From Streptomyces bathyalis (GTDB lineage: Bacteria > Actinomycetota > Actinomycetes > Streptomycetales > Streptomycetaceae), in contig NZ_CP048882.1 in the NCBI RefSeq assembly GCF_015910445.1, positions 5,081,501-5,145,500 of the forward strand: a DNA stretch of 64,000 nucleotides. Direction: 5' to 3'. The position numbers and the translations under genes were made by a program. The first letter of the stretch is position 1; every line of letters starts with the position of its first letter. This document shows, in pieces, positions 1 to 9,150 of this stretch. Below the pieces are notes generated by a model. It saw only the letters and a list, made by a program, of their open reading frames with translations. It was not told the origin of the DNA and searched no databases.

Positions 1-1
1 G

Positions 2-535
2 ACGATCGGACTCTCCCCGCTCGCCACCGCGTGGCTGTTCGCGCTGTGGTCCGGCACGGCGCTCGTGGCCGCGGCGCTGTCACGTCGCGTCGTGCACCTG
101 CTCGCGCCGCGGCGCCAACTGGCCGCCGGTTTCCTGCTGTCGGCGCTCGGCACCGCGGCGCTGCTCGGCGGCGCGGGTGCCGGCTCGTGGGAACGGCTCG
201 TGCCGGGGCTGTTCGTGGCGGGGATCGGAAGCGGCCTGCTCAACGCGGCGCTGCCACGGGTCGCCGTGGAGAGCGTCCCGCCCGAGCGTGCCGCCATGGG
301 CTCGGGCGCCAACAACACCGCCCGCTACATCGGTTCGGCCATGGGCGTCGCCCTCACCGTCGCCGTCAGCACAACTCATCGCGGGAGCGAAGACGTGCGC
401 GGGCTCGCGGTGGGAACAGACCACGCGCTGCTGGTCGCGTGCGTGCTGGCGCTGGCCGGGGCCGCCACGGTGCTGGCGCTGCGCGAGAGGTCCGCCGACC
501 GCGAGAGGTCCGCCGATGCGGCCACGTGCGTCTGA
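2..535 (+). CDS. MFS transporter (DHA2-like), C-terminal part, 5' end outside window
   Basis: C-terminal 177 residues of a proton-driven membrane exporter of the major facilitator superfamily; the gene starts upstream of the window. The visible frame has alternating hydrophobic helices and short basic loops. It contains the stretch PPERAAMGSGANNTAR, which is typical of the last third of DHA2/QacA-type drug exporters. It ends in a charged tail with a duplicated ERSAD motif. The substrate cannot be read from this part. The family assignment rests on the helix pattern plus that motif. Confidence 0.85.
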   Translation, partial: TIGLSPLATAWLFALWSGTALVAAALSRRVVHLLAPRRQLAAGFLLSALGTAALLGGAGAGSWERLVPGLFVAGIGSGLLNAALPRVAVESVPPERAAMGSGANNTARYIGSAMGVALTVAVSTTHRGSEDVRGLAVGTDHALLVACVLALAGAATVLALRERSADRERSADAATCV

Positions 536-734
536 CGTCCGTACCGCTGGGACGGCACCGTGCTGTGCGCTTCCGGGACACACCGGCCGCGGAAGTAGTG
601 GCGCAAGCCGTCGCGTTGCCCGTCCGGATCTGGGAGGGCTCAGGCCCGATCGGTCGAACTCCCCACCGTGCGTGGGATGTTCACGCCCGATGCACATTCG
701 TCGGATCGAGTGAAAGTCGGAGGGAAATTCACCC

Positions 735-1211
735 TCACACTTCGGCGTCGCCTGCCTCTTCGGACGGTGACGGGTCGGTCAGGCAGACCCCGTCGCCGTG
801 GCCCGCCCGCAAGAGTTCGGCCAACGCGTCGTCCACGCCCAGCACTTCGCCCTCGGTGCCCGCCGGCACGGCACGCAGCGTGCGCTCAAGCCATCCGGAG
901 ACGATGCCCGAGGGGGTCTCCAGCAGGGCGTCGCCGTCGGGGGAGGAGAGCGCCACACAGATCACGTCACGCCCCTGGACCTTCGCCGGCCACACGCGTA
1001 CGTCCCCCTCGCCGCAGGGGCGGAAGACGCCCTCGACGAGCAGTTCCCGTGCGAACGTCCAGGTGACGGGCGCGCCCGTGCCGACGTGGAAGGCGATGTG
1101 CGCGGCGTAGGGATCCTTCGCGAGATACGTCAGACGCGCCTGTACGGGAAGGCCGTGCTCGGGTGAGAGCACAAGCCTGATCTCGAGCTCGCATTCGATG
1201 ACGAGGTTCAT
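735..1211 (-). CDS. ssgG: SsgA-family sporulation/cell-division protein (probable SsgG)
   Basis: SsgA-like proteins (SALPs) are small actinomycete proteins that steer septum placement and spore-wall assembly. This 158-residue protein shows the family core: an N-terminal CELEIRLVLS strand, then DPYAAHIAFH, WTFARELLVEGVFRP, GDVRVWP and ALSSPDGDALLE. The ATG at 1211 was chosen because a GGGCGG-type ribosome site precedes it and the family start aligns there; the frame is open further upstream. The family is certain. The G subtype is inferred from context (MFS gene on one side, RDD proteins and an M6 protease on the other), which matches my memory of S. coelicolor SCO2924. The C-terminal 20 residues are acidic and probably disordered. 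Confidence 0.85.
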   Translation of the reverse strand: MNLVIECELEIRLVLSPEHGLPVQARLTYLAKDPYAAHIAFHVGTGAPVTWTFARELLVEGVFRPCGEGDVRVWPAKVQGRDVICVALSSPDGDALLETPSGIVSGWLERTLRAVPAGTEGEVLGVDDALAELLRAGHGDGVCLTDPSPSEEAGDAEV

Positions 1212-1476
1212 CGGACCGCCCTTTCGTGATCCCGTGATCAGTCGCGCAGCCTGTCTTGGCGTGCACTGAAGAGGGCCCAGGCCGTGGCCGGTTACGCGTG
1301 TTCGCGCCATTCTCTCCCCAGAGTGGGCCCGTGCGTCCAGCACGGGTGGGCAAGTTGTCGGCCCTGTCTGGTAGATGTGGACACTACGCTTCACGGTTGC
1401 ACCGCGCGGGTCAACTGCGGAGCACGTACGTCACAAGACGACACAACAGTCGAAACAGATACGGGACCTGGACACT

Positions 1477-3183
1477 ATGAGCGCGCCCCTCTCAGGATCC
1501 TCCGGCGGAAGCCCTGCCCCCGGCTTCTATCCGGATCCGTCCATCCCCGGCTACATCCGCTACTGGAACGGCTCCTCATGGGTGCCCGGCACCAGCCGCC
1601 CCCAGCCGGAAGAGGGCGAGGCGATGCCCACGCCGCCGTCGGCCGCCGCCGCGTCCTCGGCGGTCGCTCCGCCCACCCGGGAGGAGCCGGCACCGGCGGA
1701 GGAGACCGGACCGGTCTTCCTCGACGAGGAGATGGACAGCGGCGCCGGCCCTGAGTCACAGCTGCCCGCCGCCCGCAGCGGTGATGCGCCTCTGCCCGAG
1801 GTGCGCCCGCGCGGCGAGGTCGCGACCGCCGGGTCCATCGACTGGGACGATCCGAGCCGCCTCCACGGGCAGCGCCCGGAGCCCGCGTCGGCATGGCAGG
1901 CCGACGCGGCCCGGCAGGGAGGCTTCGCCGGGCAGAGCGAGGAGCGCATCTCGTGGGGCCGCGGTGAGGGCGGCGAGGCAGCAGCAGGCGCTTCTGGCGC
2001 CTCCGCCGACCCTCGCGGCGGCTGGGGAAGGCCCGCGGCCGAGGGCGGCCCGCAGGGGCGCACGGACAGCGGCGCGGCCCCGGCTCACGGTTCTCCCGCT
2101 TCTCCTGCCCACGGCGCGGACTCCGCCGGCTCACCGCCCCGTGACGGCACCTTCCAGATGCGTGCGGTCAGCCCCGAGGCGGGCAGCCGGACGGGCCAGG
2201 AGCCAAGTGGCGCCGACAGCTCCGCCCCCGGGCAGCAGGTGCCCGAGCACACCGTCGGGCTGCGCCGCTCGGACGTGCTGCGCTACGGCACGGGCAGTGG
2301 CCAGACGCCCCCGGCCGCGGCCACGCCGTCCGCTCCGTCCGTGCCGGGCCAGGGTTCGCCCGCGCAGCCACAGGCCCCCGCTCAGGGCGCCCCGCCGCAG
2401 ACCCCTCAGGCCGCGCCGCAGCAAGCCGCACCACCGCAGCAGGGCGCACCTGCGCAGCACGGCGTCCCGCATCAGCAGGGCGTGCCGCCGCAGCACGGTG
2501 CGCCGCCGCAGGGCGCCGCGCCCGCCGCCGGGCCCGCGCAGCCGTCCTGGGCCCAGCAGGTGCACGACCTGGCCGGCAACGCCCCCGGCGGCGGTCAGGA
2601 CGCGCCTGCCTCTCCCGCCGCGGAGGCCGCCATGGCCTGGCGGCCGCCGAGCGCCGACCCGTTCGCGCAGGCCCAGCAGGAGGCCCGTCCCGCCGCTCTG
2701 GGCAAGCGCTTCGGCGCCCGCATGGTCGACGGCCTGATCACGGGGGCGGTGGCCGTCGCCGTCGCGTTCCCGTTCGTGGGCGAGTCCGTCGATCACGTAC
2801 AGGCGAAGATCCAAGCGGTGAGGGACGCGGGCGAGACGAAGACGGTCTGGCTCATCGACGGCACGACCGGCAGCAGCCTCGCCGTGGTCCTGGGTGTCCT
2901 GCTCCTCTTCGGCCTGCTCTACGAGGTGCTGCCGACCGCGCGCTGGGGCCGCACCCTGGGCAAGAAGCTGTTCGGGCTGAGGGTGCTGACCATGGAGCAG
3001 CAGGACAAGCCGGGCTTCGGCGGCGCCCTGAAGCGCTGGCTGACGTACGGCGTGCTGTCGCTGCTGGTGATCGGCGTGCTCAATGTCCTGTGGTGCGTCT
3101 TCGACCGTCCCTGGCGGCAGTGCTGGCACGACAAGCTGGCGGGCACCTTCGTCTCGAAGGACTCGGGCGAGATCCGCCTCTGA
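1477..3183 (+). CDS. RDD-family membrane protein with N-terminal DUF2510 domain
   Basis: 568-residue membrane protein of unknown function. Residues ~12-36 form a DUF2510 motif (GFYPDPSIPGYIRYWNGSSW), a short domain common at the N-terminus of actinomycete membrane proteins. Residues ~40-400 are a long disordered linker rich in Gly, Pro, Gln and Ala, with QQG/QHG repeats. Residues ~405-560 are an RDD domain with its Arg (GKRFGARMVDG), three hydrophobic segments, and the closing WRQCWHDKLAGT motif. The ATG at 1477 starts right before the DUF2510 domain; the frame extends upstream without homology. A second RDD gene follows 108 bp downstream. The linker is much longer than usual. Confidence 0.88.
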   Translation: MSAPLSGSSGGSPAPGFYPDPSIPGYIRYWNGSSWVPGTSRPQPEEGEAMPTPPSAAAASSAVAPPTREEPAPAEETGPVFLDEEMDSGAGPESQLPAARSGDAPLPEVRPRGEVATAGSIDWDDPSRLHGQRPEPASAWQADAARQGGFAGQSEERISWGRGEGGEAAAGASGASADPRGGWGRPAAEGGPQGRTDSGAAPAHGSPASPAHGADSAGSPPRDGTFQMRAVSPEAGSRTGQEPSGADSSAPGQQVPEHTVGLRRSDVLRYGTGSGQTPPAAATPSAPSVPGQGSPAQPQAPAQGAPPQTPQAAPQQAAPPQQGAPAQHGVPHQQGVPPQHGAPPQGAAPAAGPAQPSWAQQVHDLAGNAPGGGQDAPASPAAEAAMAWRPPSADPFAQAQQEARPAALGKRFGARMVDGLITGAVAVAVAFPFVGESVDHVQAKIQAVRDAGETKTVWLIDGTTGSSLAVVLGVLLLFGLLYEVLPTARWGRTLGKKLFGLRVLTMEQQDKPGFGGALKRWLTYGVLSLLVIGVLNVLWCVFDRPWRQCWHDKLAGTFVSKDSGEIRL

Positions 3184-3291
3184 GCAGATGCGGACGCAGG
3201 CGCGGCGCACATTGCGCGTCCGGTCCCGTGACGGTCACTCCGATGACGCACGCCGGGTGCGAGGCGGCGCGGGCCGCGGTCCACTCGGCGC

Positions 3292-4002
3292 ATGAGTACG
3301 GATCAGCCCGGCAACGACCCGTTCCGCAAGCAGGAGTCGCCCGAGGGCAGGCAGGAGCCGCCCCGGTACGGCGATTCGGCAGGTCCGTACGGCGACCCGG
3401 CGGATCCGCACGGCAGTCCGCCTCCGGCGTCCGGCGGTCAGGGCGAGGGGCAGGGAGACCCGTACGGCGCGGGCCCCTACGGTGGCGCCGGAGGCCCGTA
3501 CGGCAGCGGCCCGTACGCCTCCAATCCGTACGGCGACATGACGGGAGCCACCGACCCCCTGGAAGGCATGGCGCCTCTCGCGTCACGCGGCAAGCGGCTG
3601 GTGGCGCGGATCATCGACGCGCTCCTGATCGGCATCCCGGTCGGTCTCATCATGGGATTCGCACAAGGGGGCTGGGAGCCGGACGACAGCGGTCGTACGG
3701 CGGGTCAGCAACTCGTCTACACCGTCGTCTATTTGGTCTACGAGGGGCTGATGCTCACACACTCCGGCCAGACCGTGGGCAAGAAGGTCATGCGGATCAG
3801 GGTCGCCGTGCTCGCCGACGGTGCGGTGCCCAGGGGAGTGCCGGGCTGGCTCCGTTCGGCGGTCTACCACGTGCCGCCGCTGGTGCCGTGCATCGGCTTC
3901 ATCTTCTGGCTCGCCAACGTGCTTTTCTGCACCTGGGACAAGCCCTACCGGCAGTGCCTGCACGACAAGGCGGCCAAGACCGTGGTCGTGGCGGCCGATT
4001 GA
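3292..4002 (+). CDS. RDD-family membrane protein
   Basis: 236-residue membrane protein, paralogous in its C-terminal half to the RDD gene just upstream. Residues ~20-85 are a Gly-Pro-Tyr-rich tail with repeated GPYG units. Residues ~95-235 are the RDD domain: ASRGKRLVARIID, a hydrophobic helix, a second helix ending in SGQTVGKKVMRIRV, and the closing PYRQCLHDKAAKTVV. RDD proteins are integral membrane proteins and a few have been linked to ion exchange, but the role here is unknown. The tandem arrangement suggests co-expression with its neighbour. Confidence 0.88.
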   Translation: MSTDQPGNDPFRKQESPEGRQEPPRYGDSAGPYGDPADPHGSPPPASGGQGEGQGDPYGAGPYGGAGGPYGSGPYASNPYGDMTGATDPLEGMAPLASRGKRLVARIIDALLIGIPVGLIMGFAQGGWEPDDSGRTAGQQLVYTVVYLVYEGLMLTHSGQTVGKKVMRIRVAVLADGAVPRGVPGWLRSAVYHVPPLVPCIGFIFWLANVLFCTWDKPYRQCLHDKAAKTVVVAAD

Positions 4003-4084
4003 CCGGCTGACTCGTGCAACGGGTACCACTGCGCGGGCGCCGATCGAGTACGTACCGAGGCGTCGCGGACGCCCGTCTGCCTGG

Positions 4085-4402
4085 TCAGGAACGCAGTGAG
4101 GGTTCCGCCACACGCCTCGCGGCCCGCGCCGCGGCCGTGTCGTGCCGCGCGTGGATGCGGGAGGGCGAGGAGGTCCGGGCCCGCAGCGCGACCGCACGTG
4201 CCTGCGAGCGTGTGCGCACGCGACGGACCGTCTGCACCCCCGGAGTTGTGAGTGCCACCAGTACACCGACCGCCAGTGCGACGACCGCGATCAGTGCGAC
4301 TCCCGTTCCTGACTGGGTCCGGGAGAGCAGGAGCATCGCGAGGGTCGAGCAGATGACGGTGACCGAACCGTAAGCGAGCTGTGCGGGGGTCGGACGCGGC
4401 AT
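4085..4402 (-). CDS. small two-helix membrane protein
   Basis: 105-residue protein with two predicted membrane helices near the N-terminus (about residues 10-27 and 33-53), followed by a strongly basic Arg/Ala-rich cytosolic tail. It is convergent with the RDD gene and divergent from the M6 protease. The ATG at 4402 gives the PRPTPAQLAYGSV start typical of small Streptomyces membrane proteins. I do not recognise a family and no function can be assigned. It could be a housekeeping orphan. Confidence 0.7.
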   Translation of the reverse strand: MPRPTPAQLAYGSVTVICSTLAMLLLSRTQSGTGVALIAVVALAVGVLVALTTPGVQTVRRVRTRSQARAVALRARTSSPSRIHARHDTAAARAARRVAEPSLRS

Positions 4403-4715
4403 GGCGTGATCCGTCCTCGGGAGACGTGTCGGGAGAGGGGCCGTCGGTCGAGCCGCACGGAGGCACGCGGTGCCCGTCGAACGACTCTACGGTCCGGGAT
4501 TCCCGGACGGACACCACGGTAAGCGTGAGCTGACCCACGTCGAAGTCGCACAGGGGGCGCACGGTCGCACAGCCCTTGATCGTCCCAACTGGCGGACAGC
4601 TGCCGTCGCTTGCGTGCCCAGCACGAATGTGGGCATCAGGGTCTGTCTTTTCTCTCACGGCTGCTGTCCAATACCTCCTGTCCCATCACACTCCACAGGG
4701 GAGGGCACCTCAGAG
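4403..4715. other. divergent intergenic region upstream of the M6 protease
   Basis: This 313-bp gap separates the small membrane-protein gene (leftward) from the secreted M6 protease gene (rightward) and should hold both promoters. The stretch just before the protease start (about 4630-4700) is less GC-rich than the surroundings. I found no convincing operator, hairpin or extra gene. Confidence 0.5.
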
Positions 4716-7094
4716 GTGAACGGCAGACGGAGATCCAAAAGATCCAGAGCAGGAGCGCTGACGGTTGCCGTCGCGGCAATCGGCGCCACCGCACTGATAC
4801 CCGCAAGTGCGGCACAGGCTCAGCAGATATCGGCGCCGGCGGCACATCCGGCACCGCAGTCCGCAACAGCACAGCCGGGAGCGCCCGGGGGGAGCGCGGA
4901 CGGGCACAGCAAGGACAATCTCAAGGGCCCGTTCGACAAGGAGCAGAACGCGCAGCGTCAGGCGGCGCTGGAGAAGCTGGCACAGGGTGACGCCAAGACC
5001 GTCCAGCGCAAGGGCTCCGAGGTCGTCAAGCTCGATGACGGCAAGTACGTAGAGCTGGCGCGGCAGAAGACGGACAAGATCTTCACCATCCTCGTCGAGT
5101 TCGGCGACAAGGTCGACGACAAGTACGGCGGCGACCCGGGGCCCCTGCACAACAAGATCCCCGCTCCTGACCGCAAGAAGGACAACTCCACCTTCTGGAA
5201 GAAGGACTTCAACAGGGAGCACTTCCAGAAGACGTACTTCTCGACGAAGACCGAGGACTCGGTCAAGAGCTACTACGAGAAGCAGTCCTCCGGGCGCTAC
5301 TCCGTCGACGGCACTGTCTCCGACTGGGTCAAGGTCGACTACAACGAGGCCCGTTACGGCTCCAACTACTGCGGCGACTCCAACTGCCCGACCGTGTGGG
5401 ACGCGATCCGGGACGGCGTCGAGAAGTGGGTCGCGGACCAGAAGGCGGCCGGCAAGAGCGAGGCGGAGATCGCGGCGGCAGTGGCGGAGTACGACAAGTG
5501 GGACCGCTACGACTTCGACGAGGACGGCAACTTCAACGAGTCCGACGGCTACATCGACCACTTCCAGTTCGTGCACGCCGGTGAGGACGAGTCGGCCGGC
5601 GGCGGAGCGCAGGGCGAGGACGCCATCTGGGCGCACCGCTGGTACGCGTACGGCAGCGACGCGGGCAAGACCGGTCCGGAGAACAACAGGGCCGGCGGCA
5701 CCCAGATCGGCGACAGCGGCATCTGGGTCGGCGACTACACCGCGCAGCCGGAGAACGGCGGACTCGGCGTCTTCGTCCACGAGTACGGCCACGACCTGGG
5801 TCTGCCCGACCACTACGACACCACCGGTGGCGGCGAGAACTCCGTCGGCTTCTGGTCGATCATGTCCGTGGGCTCCTGGCTCAACAAGGGCAAGGACGCC
5901 ATCGGCGACTCCGCCGGCGACATGAGCGCGTGGGACAAGCTCCAACTCGGCTGGCTGGACTACGACAAGGCCAAGGCGGCCACCAAGTCGAAGCACAAGC
6001 TGGGCACGCACTCGTACCAGACGAAGAACAAGCAGGCCCTCGTCGTCGAGCTTCCCGAGAAGGACGTCACGACGACGATCACCAAGCCCGCCGAGGGCGA
6101 GAAGCAGTGGTGGAGCGGCAGCGGCGACGACCTGCGCAACACCCTGTCGCGCAGCGTCGACCTGACGGGCAAGTTCAAGGCCTCGCTGGACCTCAAGGGT
6201 TGGTGGGACATCGAGGAGAACTACGACTTCCTCTACACCGAGGTCTCCGAGGACGGCGAGAACTGGACGCCGATCGACGGAACGGCCGACGGCAAGCCCA
6301 TCCCGCGTGACGGCAGCAACCAGCCGGGCCTGTCCGGAGTCTCGAAGACGTACAAGGATCTCGCCTTCCCCCTCGACGACTTCGCGGGGAAGAAGATTGA
6401 TGTTCGCTTCCGCTATCTGACGGATGGTGGGGTCGCCCAGAAGGGGTTCGCTGCGGACGCCATCAGCGTCACCGCGGACGGCGAGAAGATCTTCGAGGAC
6501 GGCGCCGAGGGCGACGAGGACAACGGCTGGGAGAAGAAGGGGTTCTCGCGCATCGGGGAGTCCTTCACGAAGCCCTACGCGCAGTTCTACATCGCCGAGA
6601 ACCGCAACCACGTCTCCTACGACAAGTCGCTGAAGTACGGGCCGTACAACTTCGGTTGGGCCTCGACGAGGCCCGACTGGGTCGAGCGCTACGCGTACGA
6701 GAAGGGGCTGCTCGTCTGGCTCTGGGACACCTCTCAGCTGGACAACAACGTCTCGGCGCATCCCGGCGAGGGTCTGATCCTGCCGGTCGACGCGCACGCG
6801 AAACCGGAGAAGTGGTCGGACGGCAAGCCGCTGCGCAACCGCATGCAGGCCTATGACTCGCCCTTCGGGAAGTACGCGACGAATGGGATCACACTCCACA
6901 ACGACGGCAAAGCGGTCAAAATCAAGTCGAAGAAGGGCGTTCCCGTCTTCGACGACCACAAGGGGACGTACTGGTACGACTCGAACCCCACTCAGGGGGT
7001 CAAGGTGCCGGACACCAACACCCGGATCATGGTCGTGAACCAGCCCCGTTCCGGTGAGACGATCACCCTCCAGGTGAGACCTTCCACAAATTAA
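4716..7094 (+). CDS. secreted M6 metalloprotease (immune inhibitor A family)
   Basis: Secreted zinc endopeptidase of 792 residues. A basic N-terminus (NGRRRSKRSRAG) and an Ala-rich hydrophobic stretch form a signal peptide, with likely cleavage after AQA near residue 35. A propeptide follows, then the catalytic domain with zinc motif HEYGHDLGLPDHYD (His355, Glu356, His359). Downstream are the WSIMSVGSW turn and a C-terminal half (about 460-790) resembling the beta-sandwich domains of InhA proteases. The GTG at 4716 is preferred over upstream in-frame codons because the signal peptide begins there and GGGGAG precedes it. A hairpin terminator follows at 7120. It probably acts in degradation of extracellular protein. 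A second, smaller M6 protease lies at 61521. Confidence 0.92.
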   Translation: MNGRRRSKRSRAGALTVAVAAIGATALIPASAAQAQQISAPAAHPAPQSATAQPGAPGGSADGHSKDNLKGPFDKEQNAQRQAALEKLAQGDAKTVQRKGSEVVKLDDGKYVELARQKTDKIFTILVEFGDKVDDKYGGDPGPLHNKIPAPDRKKDNSTFWKKDFNREHFQKTYFSTKTEDSVKSYYEKQSSGRYSVDGTVSDWVKVDYNEARYGSNYCGDSNCPTVWDAIRDGVEKWVADQKAAGKSEAEIAAAVAEYDKWDRYDFDEDGNFNESDGYIDHFQFVHAGEDESAGGGAQGEDAIWAHRWYAYGSDAGKTGPENNRAGGTQIGDSGIWVGDYTAQPENGGLGVFVHEYGHDLGLPDHYDTTGGGENSVGFWSIMSVGSWLNKGKDAIGDSAGDMSAWDKLQLGWLDYDKAKAATKSKHKLGTHSYQTKNKQALVVELPEKDVTTTITKPAEGEKQWWSGSGDDLRNTLSRSVDLTGKFKASLDLKGWWDIEENYDFLYTEVSEDGENWTPIDGTADGKPIPRDGSNQPGLSGVSKTYKDLAFPLDDFAGKKIDVRFRYLTDGGVAQKGFAADAISVTADGEKIFEDGAEGDEDNGWEKKGFSRIGESFTKPYAQFYIAENRNHVSYDKSLKYGPYNFGWASTRPDWVERYAYEKGLLVWLWDTSQLDNNVSAHPGEGLILPVDAHAKPEKWSDGKPLRNRMQAYDSPFGKYATNGITLHNDGKAVKIKSKKGVPVFDDHKGTYWYDSNPTQGVKVPDTNTRIMVVNQPRSGETITLQVRPSTN

Positions 7095-7119
7095 TTTGCA
7101 TCGTTGCAGGTCAAAACAT

Positions 7120-7156
7120 GATCGGCCGTTGCCCCCCTGGCGGGCAGCGGCCGATC
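7120..7156 (+). terminator. hairpin terminator of the M6 protease gene
   Basis: A 15-bp stem (7120-7134 with 7142-7156, one G-U pair) closes a 7-nt loop 25 bp after the protease stop. There is no long T tract, as is usual in Streptomyces. Confidence 0.85.
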
Positions 7157-7226
7157 GCGTTTAGATGCCTGTGACGGGCCTCTTCGGAGGCCCACCGGAA
7201 CAGTTCTCGCGGGGGTGTTGTTGATC

Positions 7227-7754
7227 ATGGCTGGAGGCGGATTCGTCCAGCTGCCGGACGGGAGCGTGATCGTCGCGCTGACCATTCCGGTCCCGGCCCA
7301 GCGTGCAGCCAGGCACGCGGAGCCGGATACGGGGGCGACCTCGGACGCGGGCCCGGAGGCGGCGACACGAAGCCGTCAGCCGGGCTCCGTACGGCAGGGC
7401 CGCGACGGCGGCCCGTACGACGGCCTCATGCCGCAGCGGCGAAGCTGGTCGGCCCATGCTGACGAGGCGCACACGGTGCGTGCCGTCACGGCGGTCAGGC
7501 ACTGCGACGAGCCGCGTGTGCGCGTCCTCGTCCACTCCGTCAACCGTGCCCGCGCCCTGACCCGGCTGCGGAACCTGGGCATGCGGGCGGTCTACCTGAG
7601 GGGCAACGCGGAGCCGCCGACAGCCGACGAGGTCACGGCCGTGCTGCACCACCCGGACGGGCTGGTGTGGCGTACGACGCCGGGCGACGACCGCGAGGCA
7701 TGGCACCCCATCGAGTCCCTCCTGAGGCCCTCGGACCGGGTGCGCACCGGCTAG
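7227..7754 (+). CDS. conserved hypothetical protein of Streptomyces type
   Basis: 175-residue soluble protein of unknown function. It starts MAGGGFVQLPDGSVIVALTIP, then has a disordered central part (about residues 30-75). A compact C-terminal part (about 80-175) contains RVRVLVHSVNRARALTRLRNLG and a PTADEVTAVLHHPDGLVWR segment, which looks like a small alpha/beta domain. Upstream GGGGGT could serve as the ribosome site for the ATG at 7227; a GTG at 7215 is an alternative. It lies alone between the M6 terminator and the MarR pair. I do not recognise a characterised family. Confidence 0.75.
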   Translation: MAGGGFVQLPDGSVIVALTIPVPAQRAARHAEPDTGATSDAGPEAATRSRQPGSVRQGRDGGPYDGLMPQRRSWSAHADEAHTVRAVTAVRHCDEPRVRVLVHSVNRARALTRLRNLGMRAVYLRGNAEPPTADEVTAVLHHPDGLVWRTTPGDDREAWHPIESLLRPSDRVRTG

Positions 7755-7993
7755 TGACCTGAGTCGGAGATTCGTTGGCAGTGTGCGGCAACTCTTTCGA
7801 GGAACTCACGCCAGGGAACCGGAGCCTCTCGGGGCGGTAAGCGCCGGGGGCTCGCCGCCGGTCCTGGCCTCGGCGCTGCGCGCTGCCAAGGACGTCACCA
7901 TGTCCGAGACCCGTGCCGCAGGCGCCGCGGTCCGCCTCGCCCGCGGAGACTCCGCAGACCAAACGGCGTTCGGTCCTCGTACGCGGAAACGGG

Positions 7994-8434
7994 CTATCCG
8001 ATCAGTTTCCGCAACACGCGTGCCAGCTCGGTGCGTTCGGCTTCGGTCAGCGCGGAGAAGCATTCGCGGTTCAGCTCCTCGACGACGGGATAGGCCCTCT
8101 TCAGCAACTTGCGCCCGGCGTCGGTCAGTTCGAGCTGTGCCGCGCGTCCGGGGCCGGCGTCGCTCCGGGAGACCAGTCCGGTTTCGATGAGGCGGCTCAG
8201 GGATTCGCTCATGCTCTGCGGCGTGATCATGACGCGGCGCGCCAGTTCGCCCTGGCTGATGCCCGGGTCGTGCGCCAGCGTCGCCAGCGTGCTGAATTGG
8301 CGTGGATTGATGCCCTGGACCCTGAGTGCTTCGTGCCAGGGGCGTGAGAGCTGATCCACACAACGCACGAGCAGGTACCCGAGCTGCGAGTCGGGATCGA
8401 GGGGGACGAACGGCTGACTCATGGGACCGATCAT
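7994..8434 (-). CDS. MarR-family transcriptional regulator
   Basis: 146-residue winged-helix repressor. The DNA-binding core is clear: INPRQFSTLATLAHDPGISQGELARRV leads into the recognition helix MITPQSMSESLSRL, then the wing LVSRSDAGPGRAAQLELTDAG. The C-terminal helix (ALTEAERTELARVLRKL) fits the MarR dimer interface. It is divergent from a small membrane-protein gene, and the intergenic region has two copies of one palindrome, the usual layout of a MarR repressor controlling itself and its neighbour. ATG codons at 8434 and 8422 are both possible; neither has a strong ribosome site. Confidence 0.9.
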   Translation of the reverse strand: MIGPMSQPFVPLDPDSQLGYLLVRCVDQLSRPWHEALRVQGINPRQFSTLATLAHDPGISQGELARRVMITPQSMSESLSRLIETGLVSRSDAGPGRAAQLELTDAGRKLLKRAYPVVEELNRECFSALTEAERTELARVLRKLIG

Positions 8435-8437
8435 TGC

Positions 8438-8482
8438 ACCATCAGGAACCTGATACTGTGGAGGTGTCAGGTTCCTGATGGT
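8438..8482. promoter_or_regulatory. double palindromic operator between marR and the membrane-protein gene
   Basis: Two copies of the palindrome TCAGGNNCCTGA lie at 8442-8453 (centre AA) and 8467-8478 (centre TT), 25 bp centre to centre. They are embedded in a perfect 16-bp inverted repeat (8438-8453 against 8467-8482). A TACTGT hexamer at 8454-8459 between them could be the rightward -10. This is almost certainly the binding site of the adjacent MarR protein; that it controls both genes is inferred. Confidence 0.8.
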
Positions 8483-8505
8483 CCCCTCGTCGTGCGGAGG
8501 ATGCG

Positions 8506-8982
8506 ATGACGCGCATACGCCAGAAATGGCTGACTCTCACCGCGGTCCTCGGGCTCGCGTACTGGTTCTTCGGCAACCTCTACGAGGCGATCGTCATCTC
8601 GCCGAACTGGGTCGTGGACAGCGGCGCACAGTTGACACGGCTCAACGGATTCTTCGTCAACACCGATCCGACCCTCTTCTTCATCCCGCTGACCCTGCTG
8701 GCGACCGTCCTGGTCTGGGTGCTCCACCTGGTCAACCGGGACAGCGAACTCAGGGTTCACTACCGCAAGGCGAGCCTGTTCGCGCTGGCGCTGACCGCGC
8801 TCAACATCCTCAGCGTCACGACGCTGATCACCAAGCTCTTCGGCGCCGACTACCTGTCGTACGAAGACGAGTTGAGCACCTACGCCTGGCGGTGGAACGT
8901 CCTCAACGTGATCAGAATGCTGCTGACCGCGGCGACGGCCTTCCACCTCTTCGGCGCCTTCAGGAAGCTCGACAGGCAGTGA
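8506..8982 (+). CDS. four-helix membrane protein, probable MarR target
   Basis: 158-residue integral membrane protein with about four hydrophobic helices (near residues 9-27, 53-76, 88-108 and 130-150). The sequence between helices 1 and 2 (SPNWVVDSGAQLTRLNGFF) resembles small DUF1772-like/anthrone-oxygenase-like membrane proteins, but I cannot assign a family firmly. ATG 8506 follows GCGGAGG by 5 nt, so the start is secure. Divergent from marR across two shared palindromes, it is probably repressed by that protein and may handle a small toxic or lipophilic compound (inference). Confidence 0.8.
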   Translation: MTRIRQKWLTLTAVLGLAYWFFGNLYEAIVISPNWVVDSGAQLTRLNGFFVNTDPTLFFIPLTLLATVLVWVLHLVNRDSELRVHYRKASLFALALTALNILSVTTLITKLFGADYLSYEDELSTYAWRWNVLNVIRMLLTAATAFHLFGAFRKLDRQ

Positions 8983-9060
8983 ACAGCCGCACCTCGCGGC
9001 GAGGCGCCCCGTCCCCCATGAGACCGCGGCCCGCCTGTGAGCCGGCCGCAGGGCTGCCCG

Positions 9061-9100
9061 CGCCGCCGACGACAGGCCACCGCCGCCGACGACAGGCGAC
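9061..9100. repeat. 20-bp direct duplication
   Basis: Two adjacent 20-bp copies (9061-9080 and 9081-9100) differ at one base. They lie between the MarR-linked membrane-protein gene and the 3' end of pncA. Possibly slippage; no function is visible. Confidence 0.8.
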
Positions 9101-9150
9101 ATACGGGCGGAGCAGGGCCGAGGCCGCTGGGTGCCGCGGGGTGGCCGCGC

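Noticed and set aside
4710..6959. Very long open frame on the minus strand opposite the M6 protease
   Set aside because: It is the antisense shadow of a well-supported secreted protease. The protein is a Val/Leu/Arg/Asp-rich string without motifs, typical of high-GC antisense frames.
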